A program made the translations under genes and the position numbers. The notes beneath the pieces are model-generated. The model searched no databases. It saw only the letters and a program-made list of their open reading frames with translations, and had not been told where the DNA came from. Source: Trichosphaerium sp. ATCC 40318 (taxonomy: Eukaryota > Discosea > Flabellinia > Trichosidae). Taken from it: a stretch of 64,000 nucleotides of DNA. Shown here one piece after another: positions 24,797-35,253 of the stretch (the stretch's first letter is position 1; each line of letters opens with the position of its first letter). The stretch is taken from the NCBI GenBank assembly GCA_038496445.1, contig JALMLS010000065.1:310001-374000 (forward strand), written 5' to 3'.

Positions 24797-26126
24797 ATGG
24801 TTCTCATCCGTGAATTTCGTATTATTATGCCGTTTTCTATGCGAGTCTACAAAAAAGGTTCGGCTGCGCATGACTAGCGACAAAGGAATGCTAATGCTTG
24901 AGTGTTTTAGGTGCTCAGTATGGATCAGTTAAAGCAGCTTCGGAAGTGACATTGGGTTCGAAAGGAAAATCAGGCGTTGATACTGTAGTTATGAAGCCTT
25001 GGATAGACAATAACGGCAAGAAGGGTGTATACGCAAAGAGAATATATCACTTCGGAGAGTAAGTAGTACAACTCCTTATTATACTCTGATTGTACTTACG
25101 GTATACGTAACCAAGGTGGGTTCCGTCATGGATAAAAGCATTAATACCCAAAGGAAGTCTAACATTAGAGCAAGAGGTGCGATGATTACCCAAAACCCTC
25201 CTTGCAAGTAGAGTGGCAAGCTCCCGGCTCTTCCGCCTACAAAATTCTTCGTCGATATAGTTGTTAGTGCCGACCACTCTGCTTGCAATCCCTTGATTGT
25301 TTTCGTTGTTTTTGGTTACTACGTATGAGTATGTATATATTAATTGATTCATTACATAGATGTGGTATAGTTACCCATATTGCAAGACAGTAATGAGGTA
25401 CGAAGGCGTACAGCCAGTTTTTCATCTTACTTTGTAAAACACAGATCTCCATTCCTCGGAAACAATTTAAACTTCACTATTGAGTCATTTCACGTACGTT
25501 CCAATTCTGATAAGTACTTAGAACTGATTTAATAATAGACCAAGAACCTCGGCACAAAGTCAAATGCGATGAACCTTGATCCTAAGACTGAAAAAAAACG
25601 TGGCAAAGTCGTATTCGTATCCATATTTTTTTGCAATTTCTCAGGAATTATTTCGACTTGACGTACTAGATTGATATCACAGATTCTTTAAGAGATAGTA
25701 GAGGTTTTGATACTTCTTTTGATATTCTCAAAGATAAACTAAAGACAAAGGACATTGGTCCACTTAAAGATGATTGGCAAAAAAAATATGGGAAAATGTG
25801 TAGTTATAAACTTGTCACAATTGAGGTACGCTCTACCCTAGATATTCTGTTTAAAGAAACTAACTTCGTAACATTTTGTATGTAGGTTAAGGGTATTTGG
25901 GGTTTACAGAGTAAAATAGAGAGTTATCTTATGGACTTCCAAAAAGAAGTTTTTTTAAGGTTTCACAAGCAAGTGTATGTTTTCTCTTTGCTTTTATTTA
26001 TCACGTGTTTATTTTGTATTGTTTAGGTATTGTTCTGCTGATGAATGGATTAACATGAGTACAAAGGAAATAGACGCCTATGAACGGAAACAAATAAAGA
26101 AAATGAATGCATGTTTCAAAGAGTGA
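24797..26126 (+). CDS. Class I phosphatidylinositol transfer protein
   Basis: Soluble START-like protein that carries phosphatidylinositol and phosphatidylcholine between membranes. The N-terminus MVLIREFRIIMPFSMRVYKK is the family start (ATG 24797). Spliced exons continue with GAQYGSVKAASEV, KGVYAKRIYHFGE, VPSWIKALIPKGSLTLEQE, SYPYCKTVM, then SPFLGNNLNFTIESFH, NLGTKSNAMNLDPKTEKKRG, FDILKDKLKTKDIGPLKDDW, KMCSYKLVTIE, then VKGIWGLQSKIESYLMDFQK and the amphipathic C-terminal helix region DEWINMSTKEIDAYERKQ, ending at TGA 26124-26126. Length and block order match the single-domain PITPs. A long intron lies between about 25180 and 25360. The exon at 25110-25180 was placed by homology to VPxWxxALxPxxAL and by splice phase. 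Confidence 0.9.
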
Positions 26127-26584
26127 GAATCTAGAGTAGGAAATTGTATTGAACCAATTTGTAAAATAGTAGAAAACCAAGTGGGAATAAACAACTTTAT
26201 AGATTGATCTTAGGCCGTTGAGAATATATGTCAAATTAGCTAATTAAAACTCGTAACGGTGTACACACCTAACTATCTCAATAGGCTGACCATTCTTTGT
26301 GCAACTGTTTTTATGCATTCTTCAGTAATTTTAGTCTTTAAATTGAATATGCAACGAAGTCCTTTCAATTCTTGTACGCCCTTCATCTGTCAAGCTTCCG
26401 CTTAATTTTAGTGTCGTTAAGTAAATGTTTCATATGAACATTTTTACACTGTTTTGTCTTCGCAAGTAGGCCTTAGAGGTGATGTCCAATGTACAATAAT
26501 GTGCATTCTCTTGTTGTGTACCTGACAGGTACTAAGTAAAACTCGAAAAGCAGCTACATATTTGACAACTGCTAAAGGCATAAA
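26127..26584. other. Intergenic, no gene seen
   Basis: Convergent 3' space between PITP (+) and the accessory gene (-). I see no coding frame or structured RNA. The right part grades into the inverted repeat arm. Confidence 0.5.
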
Positions 26585-26812
26585 GGAACAAAACAGAGAT
26601 ACCATTTACCATCTTTACTTAACTATTTTGATACAGGGAACCATTTGGTCTACCTGTTGTATATTTTGCCACTTCTGTACTTTTCTTAACACTGTCAGGA
26701 AACATACCAATTGATATATTACTGGTATTCTTCAAACCAAGATTGGTGTAAACTCGAAAAGACAACTTCTTCAATGGTTAGTAGAACATCACAGTCAAAG
26801 ATTTTTTAAGTG

Positions 26813-27572
26813 TTATTTTGTCCGTGTTGGATTGTATTCTATGTACTTTATCTTTGATTTATACTTTTCTTGTATCTTTTTTGAAACCAGTTGAAAACAA
26901 TACTTGAATTTATAATCTCTAAAGTATTCACTCTTCTTTGCTTTACCTTCAAGAATAAGCATGACACCTCTAAGGAAACCTGATTGTGTCATATAACACT
27001 TAAACCTTTCTTCTTGTATACCTAGCATATTATCAGCAAATAAAATACTGGCACAGAACATAAGCATTAAGGGGCCCAACCATGTTTTCGTCAAAATGAC
27101 TTGTCTTTTTTCTGCGAGCTTTGCTCTTCAAAGTAGGACTTTACATACTTTTTGATATGCTTTCAAACACTTTATATATCTTCTCTTGTTCCTTAGACAT
27201 ACACTCTTGAAGATGGTCAACTAAACAATCCTTTAAAAGTCGTTGAAATTCTGCTTTCATCTTTTCTCGTATTTCTGGTCCTTTTTTTTTGTCGCTAAGT
27301 GTTTTGAGTATTCTATCTCTCTTAGAAGGTTCTTTGTGCTTAATGATTGATTTATTGTCTTTTGGTTTCGGGGAGCTCTGAGTTTTCTTCATCTCTCTCT
27401 TTGTACGCTTGTTTTTAGGTGTTGTGGTGTCTGTTTTAGTTAATGCGCTTTCATGTGATGCAAGAGGCTTCTTTCTCTTCTTGCTAGCTGTGTATTGGAT
27501 AGCTTTTGGTTTATGGGCCTTTGGTTTATTCCATTGGTAGCAGGTATACGCATAAGTGGATGTGTTACCCAT
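26813..27572 (-). CDS. Unknown Lys-rich protein, copy A
   Basis: Two-exon gene of unknown family. Exon 1 is about 27149-27572 (ATG at 27572), exon 2 about 26813-27021. The intron has donor GTATGT and the splice restores ...SISK-S-IQEERFKCY.... The N-terminal half is basic and low complexity, rich in Lys, Ser, Thr and Pro (KAHKPKAIQYTASKKRKK, NKRTKREMKK), so probably disordered and nuclear. The second half is helical (FQRLLKDCLVDHLQECMSKE, YFRDYKFKYCFQLVSKKIQE). A nearly identical copy lies inverted at 36787-37568, and the fact that splice sites and frame are kept in both copies supports real coding. The divergent neighbour is a MORN-like pseudogene. I cannot name a function; a DNA- or RNA-binding role is only suggested by charge. 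Confidence 0.7.
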
Positions 27573-27637
27573 ACCCGTTTTTCAATAATTATCACGTTTG
27601 TTTTCAATCAGGTCGCAAAGTCAGAAAACGACTGTAG

Positions 27638-27657
27638 TTTTCAATCAGGATTGAAAA
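27638..27657. promoter_or_regulatory. Palindrome TTTTCAATC-N2-GATTGAAAA in divergent promoter
   Basis: Perfect 9 bp arms with a 2 bp spacer, about 65 bp upstream of the copy A ATG. Further half-sites (TTTTCAATC at 27601-27609, TTTTTCAATAATTA at 27578-27591) lie between it and the ATG. The same arrangement is kept in copy B at 36713-36732. Looks like a dimeric factor site; no factor can be named. Confidence 0.5.
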
Positions 27658-27690
27658 GTAACGATGAGTATTTGTATCAGCCGAATTCTA

Positions 27691-28092
27691 CTGAAAGAGG
27701 ACTAGTGCATCAAATGGACACCATGAAAGACATAATGGTATTTTATTCTCTTGAGAAACATGTAACTTGAAGCGCTAGATTCTAGAGTGACCTGGCAGCC
27801 AAAAAAACTAAAGAGTTGTAGGTATCATTAGGAAACGTGATGGTCCTGTACTGTAACAAGCCCTCCTAGATTGCAAGTCAACTAGTATTTGTACCTTAAT
27901 ATCAGCCAATAAATGCTCCTTACATATCACATACCTTCACTGTGAAAAGTCCTGCATGTTTCAAAGAAAACAATGACTGATCAAAGGAGTTGATTTTTGA
28001 TCTCATTTTTGGTCAATGAGAGAATGTAGTTAGCTTTAGCAAGCATAGATGCTTTATTCACGTTCTAGCAGCAGTTACTCAAAATAAGAGAC
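27691..28092. other. Intergenic, promoter side of MORN relic
   Basis: Lies between arm A and the MORN-like pseudogene. No gene or RNA supported. It would have been part of the shared divergent promoter. Confidence 0.45.
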
Positions 28093-28437
28093 ATGGACAC
28101 TACAATAGTGTATGAAAATGGCTCGTTTAAAGTCAGTATACGAGGCGGAAAGGTATCTTCCGATGAATACATAAAAAATGGGTTGTGAAAGGGATGGTAT
28201 AATGGACAGCTTAAGGCACAGGGCATGTTGGTTGATGGTAAACTACATGATGAAAGTAAATACTGGTGTGAGAATGGGCAACTCAGTGAACAAACTGGGT
28301 TGCTGGTAACCCACAGGGCAGCACTAAGATATGGCGCGAGGACAGGCAAATTAAATACATACCTCCACGGAAAGTATATGCTTCATTTTACTGCCCCTTC
28401 CATGAACTACAAACAGTGGATTCATCAAAATCAATAA
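28093..28437 (+). pseudogene. Decayed MORN_2 (YwqK-like) repeat gene
   Basis: From the ATG at 28093 the frame reads MDTTIVYENGSFKVSIRGGK and then IKNGL, a TGA, and KGWYNGQLKAQGMLVDGKLH, ESKYWCENGQLSEQTGLL. The NGQL and ENGQL cores are the hallmark of MORN_2 repeats (about 22-24 residues, WHxNGQLxxxxxxxxGxxxG). After ENGQLSEQTG the frame is lost: the continuation GNPQGSTKIWREDRQIKY sits in the next frame. One in-frame stop and one frameshift within 350 bp make this a pseudogene. It is divergent from the copy A Lys-rich gene, and a similar relic sits in the matching place beside copy B. Confidence 0.65.
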
Positions 28438-28791
28438 GGCTGTCTTCGTGAAATTAGTTGAGTAGGCGAGGTTATACATAGCTGAATAAACAAGGAAAAG
28501 AAAAAAACAAACTCACAGAAGGCAAAATATCAAATTGTATGTCATTTTCAACTTTGCGAAACTTATTGTATCACTTGTTTTGTTTTTGACACGTGTTATT
28601 TACTTTGTGTTGTCTGTCTTCAAGTTTTAAGCCAATTTAGATGTATTCATTAAAAACTGTCAGTGCTGACTCCGTACAAAGGACTTTCGGATTTAACAAT
28701 ACACGATTCAAGGCAAACGTGCATCTTAATTCTCCTTTTTTTCTTATAATCGTAGTGATAAATAAACTCTAAAAGTACTTTTTATGTCGAG
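28438..28791. other. Intergenic, no gene seen
   Basis: AT-rich space between the MORN relic and the 3' end of the larger MORN gene. One CACGTG at 28590-28595. Nothing else supported. Confidence 0.5.
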
Positions 28792-30037
28792 CTAAAGATC
28801 CACTCTTGTACATGTGCTACGATCACAATTATTAGTACAGTATTGTGAATTTTCTATGTTCTTTGTGGGACGTACCTTACCGAGCACATTACCTCCTCTA
28901 CCCCACCACTTATACTCACCATGTCTTTCTCCATCCTTATAATAACATTGCATCCGTAGCATACCATTAGAATGGTATTCTTTGTGAACACCGCACTTTT
29001 TACTCATTTTATAGTAACATTGCATCTTAAGACCTCCACCTACATACCACTCTTTATAAATCTTGTTCTTTAGTCCATTTATATAAAAGCACTTTATACG
29101 TATCTTTCCATACTTTGTCCATTCTCTATACTTACCATCAAGCTTGCCATCAACAAAGGAACATTTCTTTACACAAACTTTGTTAAAATATCTACAATAC
29201 TCTCCATCTAATACACCACTTTTCACGTGAGCAAGAACTCTTAGATTACCATGAATATCATAAATACGTCTTTCTCCATCCTCCAGACCATTAACATACA
29301 TAGAATCTGCATAAACTTGCCCAGAAGGATGATATGTTCTGAAAACGCCAACTATTTTTCCTTTGATAAAAGTTCTTTGTGTTGCGAGTTGCCCGTTACT
29401 ATGCCACGTGCTATGTACACCTTCTTTCTTTCCTTTTTTATATTTACATGTAGAAGAGAGTATACCACTATCATGCCATGTCTCGTACAAGCCATGTTCC
29501 TATGATAGAGTAAGAAAAGAAAACTGCGATGAAATGAAGTATTCCTAAATTACTTCATCGTTTTTATAGTTACTGAGCTCTATGAGCACGCCTTTATCTG
29601 TCCATGCTCTATATTCTCCTTCTAAGTAACCTCGTTTATACGTTCCTTCTTGTGAAGGATTACCTGATGCAAACCTAAGTGAGCAGTGAGCGACGTACTG
29701 TTTTTCTTTGAAAAGTAACCAATTGAATTGTCCGTTGCATTACGAACCACCACTTGCATAAACCATCCCGATCACCACGTTTAAAATAGCATTCAGCATG
29801 TTTTATACCGTTAAGGTGCCAAGATAGCCAATGACCATTTTTGGCCATAGATTTATTGAATCTTGTACTCAGCGCAAAGTCACGCGTCAATTCTGGCCAT
29901 TTACGGTAAATTTCACTATCCAGCTCCCAGATGAGTCTGTGGAGCTCCAATGGTAAGTCAAATAGCCTATTAGAGTAATCAGAGAGCCGGGCAATTGTAT
30001 TTTTTAACGTTATTCTTGGTTTAAGCCGCGTCGTCAT
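28792..30037 (-). pseudogene. F-box-like + MORN_2 repeat protein, frameshifted
   Basis: The first ATG in frame is at 30035-30037. The N-terminus (NRLFDLPLELHRLIWELDSE) resembles an F-box. It is followed by at least ten MORN_2-type repeats: WLSWHLNGIKHAECYFKRGD, EGEYRAWTDKGVLIELSNYK, YETWHDSGILSSTCKYKKGK, VHSTWHSNGQLATQRTFIKG and so on to YKWWGRGGNVLGKV. A short intron near 29500-29550 joins ...SNYKNDE to EHGLYETWHDSG. Near 29752 the frame breaks: CKWWF continues out of frame as NGQFNWLLFKEKQYVAHC, so one indel separates the F-box part from the repeats. The rest is open, so the event is recent, or it could be an assembly error. MORN_2 repeats of this type occur in bacterial YwqK-like proteins, amoebae and large DNA viruses of protists. 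Function unknown; an SCF adaptor is inferred from the F-box. Confidence 0.65.
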
Positions 30038-30256
30038 CTCATTGCGTTGATCGAGGTAAAACCGCCAAGACACGCTTTGTTGCGTTGATGTGTGACTGTA
30101 ATACGCCTAACAATCGTACTACACCAAAAAAAATTATCGCGATTGAAAGTACGTTGACTTTATAGCTTGGTGAGCTCAAAACAGCAAAGACGTATGTTTG
30201 AATAGTTGCGCCATCTATTATCTACCTTATACAAGCCTCTAACGCTATAAATCAAG

Positions 30257-32014
30257 ATGCTACAAAAATTACTTCGCTCTTCTCGCCGTAGTGTTGCTAG
30301 CGCGTCAGTAGCAACGAAACAGAGCGTACAAATACGACAGCGATGCACTGCCGCTGCAAGCGCCAAAGAGGAAGCCACGATGGTAGAAAAGCCTACAGAA
30401 ACGGTTGAGGAAGTTGTACCAAAGAAAAAGGTGATTATTGCCATATTTTACCTTACACTCGCTAAGATTCTTCTAACTACGTTTAATAGTACGACATACC
30501 ACCATTAACGGTCGTTCTCGATATAGACGAAGTTCTCATCTGTTCGCGATACAGAGCGCACCACGGCGCTCCTTACGCAGGGGTATGCTCATTGACCGCG
30601 TTTACGCTTTATTCAGGCACTTTGCAGCGAATACTGTCGTTTGACATTATCTAGTCAATGCAACTTGATGATCTCTTTGGTTTGATGGATAAGAGCCTTG
30701 AAGAACCAAAACTACAAGGTCTTGTAATTGATATGCTTAAATCTAAGGCAAATACTGTTGATGAGCTACGAGATGTTCTACAAGATAATGACAAGTGCAA
30801 AGAAATCCAAGATGAATGGTCGAAAGGTACTTTTTTTTCTGTTAAATCTTTCGCGTTTTTTTGTGCTGTGAATACACTTTTATACTATTATAATGTACCG
30901 TGTATGTGCTGTATATATATGATTATAGTTTTACATGGTAATGAATGTATTCTTTGACGGTCATGGCGATTTAAAAATATTTTGGATGTAACTTACTTTT
31001 TTTTTGTAGAAGTCGGGTCTGTTGGAGATAAGAAAGATTTTGTTTACTTCTTACCACAACTTGTTACTGATACAGGATTCTTTGATTTCCGTAAAGAGAT
31101 TGACGCTGTCCCAGGTACTGTAAACTGTCCACATTGCATATTTTGATTTTTGACACTTGCAATTCTTTTTTTTTTTTGGTTGCTCTATCAAAGCGCTTAT
31201 CTATGTGATTAGATATCGAAATGATTGTAGATAAATTCCGTCATAGCAGAAGATATTGTGCAAGGCCTCATTTGGCTCACTTTTTACAAGAGTTACACAA
31301 AATGGAAAATGTACAAATTGCTGTCTTTTGTGGTGGTATGTTGACACGTTATTTTTTTTCTCATTTTCTATTTTTTTTTTGCTACGTAAGTTGTCTTTGT
31401 TATGCGTTTGATTATCCTCTATTAATGGGCAGTGTTCATATTCATTTTACATAGCGTTACAACCATATGTTGATGAAGTACTTGAGACGCTTGGAGACGA
31501 GTTATTCCATCACAAGTTGAGAAGATACAATCAAGACTTATCTCGACCACATTGGGAGAAAGACTTGAAAACATTTGAGGATGTTGTTGATTTAGATAGA
31601 ACAATAATGATAGATGATAGTAGTTCCGGAGAACTAGACACAGTACGGTTTTATTTCCTTCACAAAAACAAACCACAAAAAGAATTTCTTAACTTCAAGC
31701 GTTGGTGTTCCCAATCACAGACTTGGGCTTCCCTCTAGTTATTCTTCGTTTCTTTGTGTATAAAGGTATGTAAGGACTAATTTATTTCGTAGAAAGCTGT
31801 TAATGTATTACCTTACTGGGGTCTACAGTATCAAGAAGAGACTGATGCTGAACTATTATATTTGTTGGATGTTTTAAAAGAAGTTCAACATACGCCTAAT
31901 GCAGCCACTAAAGTTCTTGAATTAAACCAAAAATTAGATGCAAAGAGACGTGAGAGTCCTTGGTACTACAAAAATCGTATTTTAGGCGAACATGCAAAGC
32001 ACTGGTTCTACTAA
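30257..32014 (+). CDS. TIM50/FCP1-like HAD (NIF) domain protein, mitochondrial
   Basis: Multi-exon gene. The N-terminus MLQKLLRSSRRSVASASV is rich in Arg and Ser without acids, as in a mitochondrial presequence. The next exon has TVVLDIDEVLICSRYRAHHG, the HAD motif I of the FCP1/NIF family (DxDx[TV]). About 130 residues with an inserted helical region follow (QLDDLFGLMDKSLEEPK). Then come SRRYCARPHLAHFLQEL, VQIAVFCGALQPYVDEVLET, RRYNQDLSRPHWEKDLKTF, and DLDRTIMIDDSSSGELDT spliced to KAVNVLPYWG, where the family has its third motif. The C-terminus WYYKNRILGEHAKHWFY ends at TAA 32012-32014. A TIM50-like role in the TIM23 import channel fits the presequence and the final block (Tim50-type AVNVLPYW). 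A true phosphatase is an alternative. No transmembrane helix was found between presequence and HAD domain, which is unusual for TIM50. Confidence 0.75.
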
Positions 32015-32463
32015 AGAATAAAACAAAAATTATATCTAAAAAGAAAACGTTGTACTTCGCTTTGTCAAAGTGTAATACCTCATGCTCAAACGGAATATGC
32101 CACATTCTTAAATACATAATGTATTATTTCTTTCTTCATTGAATGGTACAGTCAAGGAGAACTTCAGGGTCAAAGGAGATGAAAGTTAATAAATACGATT
32201 AGTCCAGCTGGCAAAAGTAGTATGAACACTAGAATTTGTCAACTTTGTAGTATTGTTCATCAATATGCCCTTCTATGACTTGGAGTGACTGTTGTAGAAA
32301 TTACTGGTTTGAGAAATTGTTACAAAGCCAAGCACTGAAAAACACGTGATTTCAGGAAAGTTAAAATAAATACCATAAAAGGTAAAATCTGTAAGTTAAT
32401 GAAATGTAAAAGTAAAGCTTTCTTTAAGCGATGTACAACCTTATTTTTAGTAGTAAATGTTGT
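32015..32463. other. Intergenic, no gene seen
   Basis: Convergent 3' space between the TIM50-like gene and the first F-box/LRR gene. One CACGTG at 32343-32348. No gene supported. Confidence 0.5.
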
Positions 32464-33729
32464 TTAATAGGTAATAGTGTGAACACCAGTTAAGGCCTTT
32501 ATACATTTATCAGTAGCACCAGTCCCTTTAAGACAAATAGTATGAACACCAACCAAGTAGTTAACACCTTTGTCTGTAACATTTGTGTAACTAAGATCAA
32601 TTGTATGCACTCCAGCCAATGCTTTGATACCTTTGTCTGTAACTCTTGTATTGTAAAGATGAATTGTATGAACTCCAGCCAATGCTTTGATACCTTTGTC
32701 TGTAACTTTCGTGCCAGTAAGAAATATTGTATGAACACCAGCTAAGTGCTTGACACCTGAATCTGTAACATTTGTGTAACTAAGATCAATCATATGAACT
32801 CCAGCTAATTCTTTAACACCTTCATCTGTTACTGTTGTATAATTGAGATGTATTGTATGAACTCCAGCCAATGTTGTCATACCTTCATCTGTAACTCTTG
32901 TATTGAAAAGACTAATTGTATGAACTCCAGCCAATGCCTTCATACTTGCGTCTGTTACATTAGTATTAGTAACGTCAATAGCATAAACACCAGCTAGTGC
33001 CTTGATACCATCATCAGTGACTTGTTTACAGCTCCTTAAATAAATTGTATGGACACCAGCTAATGCTTTGATACCTTCATCTGCCACAAAAGTATAGCTC
33101 AGATCAATATTGTGAACGCCAGCAAGAGCCTTTACACCATCGTCTGTCACTTTTGTGTATTTAAGGTTAATCGTATGAACACCAGCTAAAGCCTTAATAC
33201 CATCATTAGACACTTTGGCACAATTGCTTAGATCAATGTTATGAACGCCAGCCAAATATTTAATCCCTTCATCTGTAACAAAATATGCTCGAGATAAATT
33301 TATTTTTTTGATTCCAGAAAGTTGTTTGAGGTGACCATCAGTGATGAATGTACACTTGCTACTAAAGGCAATACTGTGAATACCTCTTAACTTTGTAAAA
33401 TCAATATTTACTCTCTTGATGTCCTTATCAAGTCTGAGGGAGTGCACTCCTTGAAGGTACTGTAGTTGTTTCTGTTTGATAGGAAATTTGATGATTATAG
33501 TGTTTGTTTTAATGAGATGAGGCATTGTTTTGAACAGTTTTTTGAGTGAACGTTGTGATGTGATGACAATCTCTCTTCTATTTGCGTATCCCATGTGTTG
33601 TGTTGCGACCATTTTTAACGATTTTGAAGTACGGACTACCAAATGCATAGTTACCTTAGAAACAAAGTGTAGAATGTAAACAATGACTTCAACTGGAATT
33701 TCATCAAAGAATGCGCTGTTTGAGTTCAT
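32464..33729 (-). CDS. F-box / leucine-rich repeat protein 1
   Basis: Intronless, 421 codons from ATG 33729. An F-box-like start (FFDEIPVEVIVYILHFVS) is followed by a linker containing HMGYANRREIVI. Then comes an array of about fourteen LRRs of 21-22 residues running right up to the stop, with unit VTDEGIKALAGVHTIDLSYT. Units alternate between a one-residue-shorter YT form and a C-containing form (SNCAK, RSCKQ), as in cysteine-containing LRRs of SCF adaptors. Likely role: substrate receptor of an SCF ubiquitin ligase, inferred from F-box plus LRR. The units are nearly identical at DNA level (63-66 bp period), pointing to recent unequal exchange. There is no C-terminal cap. The paralogue at 52431-53602 shares the first 65 residues almost unchanged (MNxNSAFFDEIPVEVIVY). 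Confidence 0.88.
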   Translation of the reverse strand: MNSNSAFFDEIPVEVIVYILHFVSKVTMHLVVRTSKSLKMVATQHMGYANRREIVITSQRSLKKLFKTMPHLIKTNTIIIKFPIKQKQLQYLQGVHSLRLDKDIKRVNIDFTKLRGIHSIAFSSKCTFITDGHLKQLSGIKKINLSRAYFVTDEGIKYLAGVHNIDLSNCAKVSNDGIKALAGVHTINLKYTKVTDDGVKALAGVHNIDLSYTFVADEGIKALAGVHTIYLRSCKQVTDDGIKALAGVYAIDVTNTNVTDASMKALAGVHTISLFNTRVTDEGMTTLAGVHTIHLNYTTVTDEGVKELAGVHMIDLSYTNVTDSGVKHLAGVHTIFLTGTKVTDKGIKALAGVHTIHLYNTRVTDKGIKALAGVHTIDLSYTNVTDKGVNYLVGVHTICLKGTGATDKCIKALTGVHTITY

Positions 33730-34058
33730 TTTGTCAAAATAGATGTATCTAATAGATTAGGGGATGTATGTTTGTGTTTTAGAGTGCCAAGTAAACGTAA
33801 AGAGATGTTGTTTGTTTATTCTAAGCATACTGACTTACTAAGACTTAATACACATTCCAGCGTATGTACATATCATCTAGAGGGTAAGTTTCTACTAGCC
33901 GGTGGTTTATTTCTTTAAAATAAACTACACTTGATAGCGAACATAATAGTTTTGACAAAAAAAAACGTGATAAGAAAAAAAAGAGAAATTGTTTTTATTT
34001 TTGACACAGAGACCATGATCAGTCTTGTACAACTGTAATTGGATATTCATTTCAGTAT
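33730..34058. other. Intergenic, no gene seen
   Basis: Promoter side of F-box/LRR 1 and 3' side of the beta-rich gene. A run of A near 33958-33965. No gene supported. Confidence 0.5.
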
Positions 34059-34620
34059 TTATTTGGCAGTGACATCAGCTTCCTTTGAAGCACCACCCCA
34101 TTTGGAGTAGTCGACTTCAAATTTTGGAGCCAATTGGAAGATACCATGGAAGTTTTGTTTTGGCATGTCCTTGTCAAGTTTTGGGAACGCGAACTTGAAT
34201 CCTCTGCTCTTAGTTCTAAAAAAATAATGGTGAGTTGACGTTGGTGAGGCGAAGAAAATTAAAAAGGTTGTAAAGCGCAGATTTTGGAGAAAGACAAAAG
34301 ACATGAACGACCACTTTTATTCACTGATCAAAAAAGAAGATTTCGAAAGTTGTTTGTGCTTTGAGTACGTACTTTCCAGCAGGGATATGACCAAAGTCAA
34401 GGGTAACTTTATCTAGATCTCCAGAACCACCGCATGTCATGACCTCAGAGTGGAAAGGAGAGTCTTCATCAACATCGACGTAAGCCAAGCAGTCGGTGAT
34501 TGGAATTGGAAGCTTGTTGGTAAACTTGACTTTACAACAGTATGTGGTCTTGTCATCGAGGTTTGCTGGTACGTCGTACTCAACTTTAACACAGCCGTCT
34601 TCAACACAGATAGAAGTCAT
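34059..34620 (-). CDS. Unknown small beta-rich protein, copy 1
   Basis: Two exons: about 34369-34620 (ATG 34618-34620) and 34059-34216, with intron donor GTACGT and phase kept in the second copy. The product is about 136 residues without signal peptide. It is rich in alternating hydrophobic stretches typical of a beta-sandwich (CVKVEYDVPANLDDKTTYCC, KVKFTNKLPIPITDCLAYVD, KVTLDFGHIPAG) and ends with FHGIFQLAPKFEVDYSKWGG. I do not recognise the family. Codons are strongly biased to C-ending and AAG forms (AAC, GAC, TTC, AAG), unlike the flanking LRR gene, which suggests high expression. A close paralogue lies at 51680-52209. Cytosolic structural or binding protein is a guess only. Confidence 0.8.
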
Positions 34621-35253
34621 TGTTTTTATGAGAGTTGTTGTTTGTTGTTTGTTTGGATGATGAGAAATGACTGTATTTTAGAGCAGTGTTAAGCTATGTG
34701 TTTGTGTATTCCCGCCTCCACTGACTACTGACATACTAATGGTAGTTTTAATGTTCACCACTATGCCCACCTATTTTTGCTGTTAACGTGTCAGTACAGT
34801 GAGCACATGCGTAGGGAATATAGACAAACCCATGTTCGTCCATTATAAGTTTCGTCAAGGATTGATTATTGGTTCGCTTCCTACCCACTTCTTAAACTTC
34901 TGGTATGTTTAGAATAGTGCCATTTAGTTTAAACTACCAAAATAAGTCTATCTGTCATATTTCACCAAGTACCAATATCGCAAATATCTTTCTATTTTCA
35001 TGTTACTACAAGTAGAATAACTTCTTTCAAACAATCACGGACCTCGAAATACATCAACATTTTTAACCACGTGGCGTGATATTTTTTTATTTCCTCAAGC
35101 CAACACCTGTGCTAGGGTTGTACATGATATACGCAGACAAGCGTCATAGTATTTGGATAATTATTCACATTGAACTTCTAGAAAGATGAAAACGTCACTT
35201 AACAAGGTTCACACTAGACATCAAACTACAACTGTTCACCAACATACAGCAAC
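34621..35253. other. Intergenic between divergent duplicated genes
   Basis: Shared promoter region of the beta-rich gene (-) and the Cys/Pro gene (+). The leader right before each start is kept in the second copy; the middle looks diverged. One CACGTG at 35068-35073. Confidence 0.5.

Larger units (their letters stand above)
26585..27690. repeat. Inverted repeat arm A (pairs with 36690-37805)
   Basis: About 1.1 kb that matches, in reverse orientation, the segment at 36690-37805. The match includes 3' flank, both exons, the intron ends and the promoter of the gene inside. Nearly all differences are scattered substitutions, plus a replaced stretch inside the intron. Confidence 0.85.

Noticed and set aside
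24547-24813. Plus-strand open frame before PITP
   Set aside because: No recognisable features and it overlaps the PITP start in another frame.
25047-25352. Minus-strand open frame that looks protein-like (FCRRKSRELATLLARR...)
   Set aside because: It lies antisense to a real PITP exon (VPSWIKALIPKGSLTLEQE) and its intron; the forward exon fits family and splice phase.
27495-27770. Plus-strand frame across the start of the Lys-rich gene
   Set aside because: Antisense shadow; a similar shadow appears at copy B (36667-36864), as expected for a duplicated real gene.
32499-32745. Extra open frames on both strands inside the LRR array
   Set aside because: Periodic repeats create long open frames in several phases; only the LRR frame has a start, an F-box and family sense.
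33700-33800. Search for the Mimivirus-type early promoter AAAATTGA upstream of F-box/LRR 1
   Set aside because: Not seen here or before the other two F-box/LRR genes, so it gives no support for a recent viral insertion.
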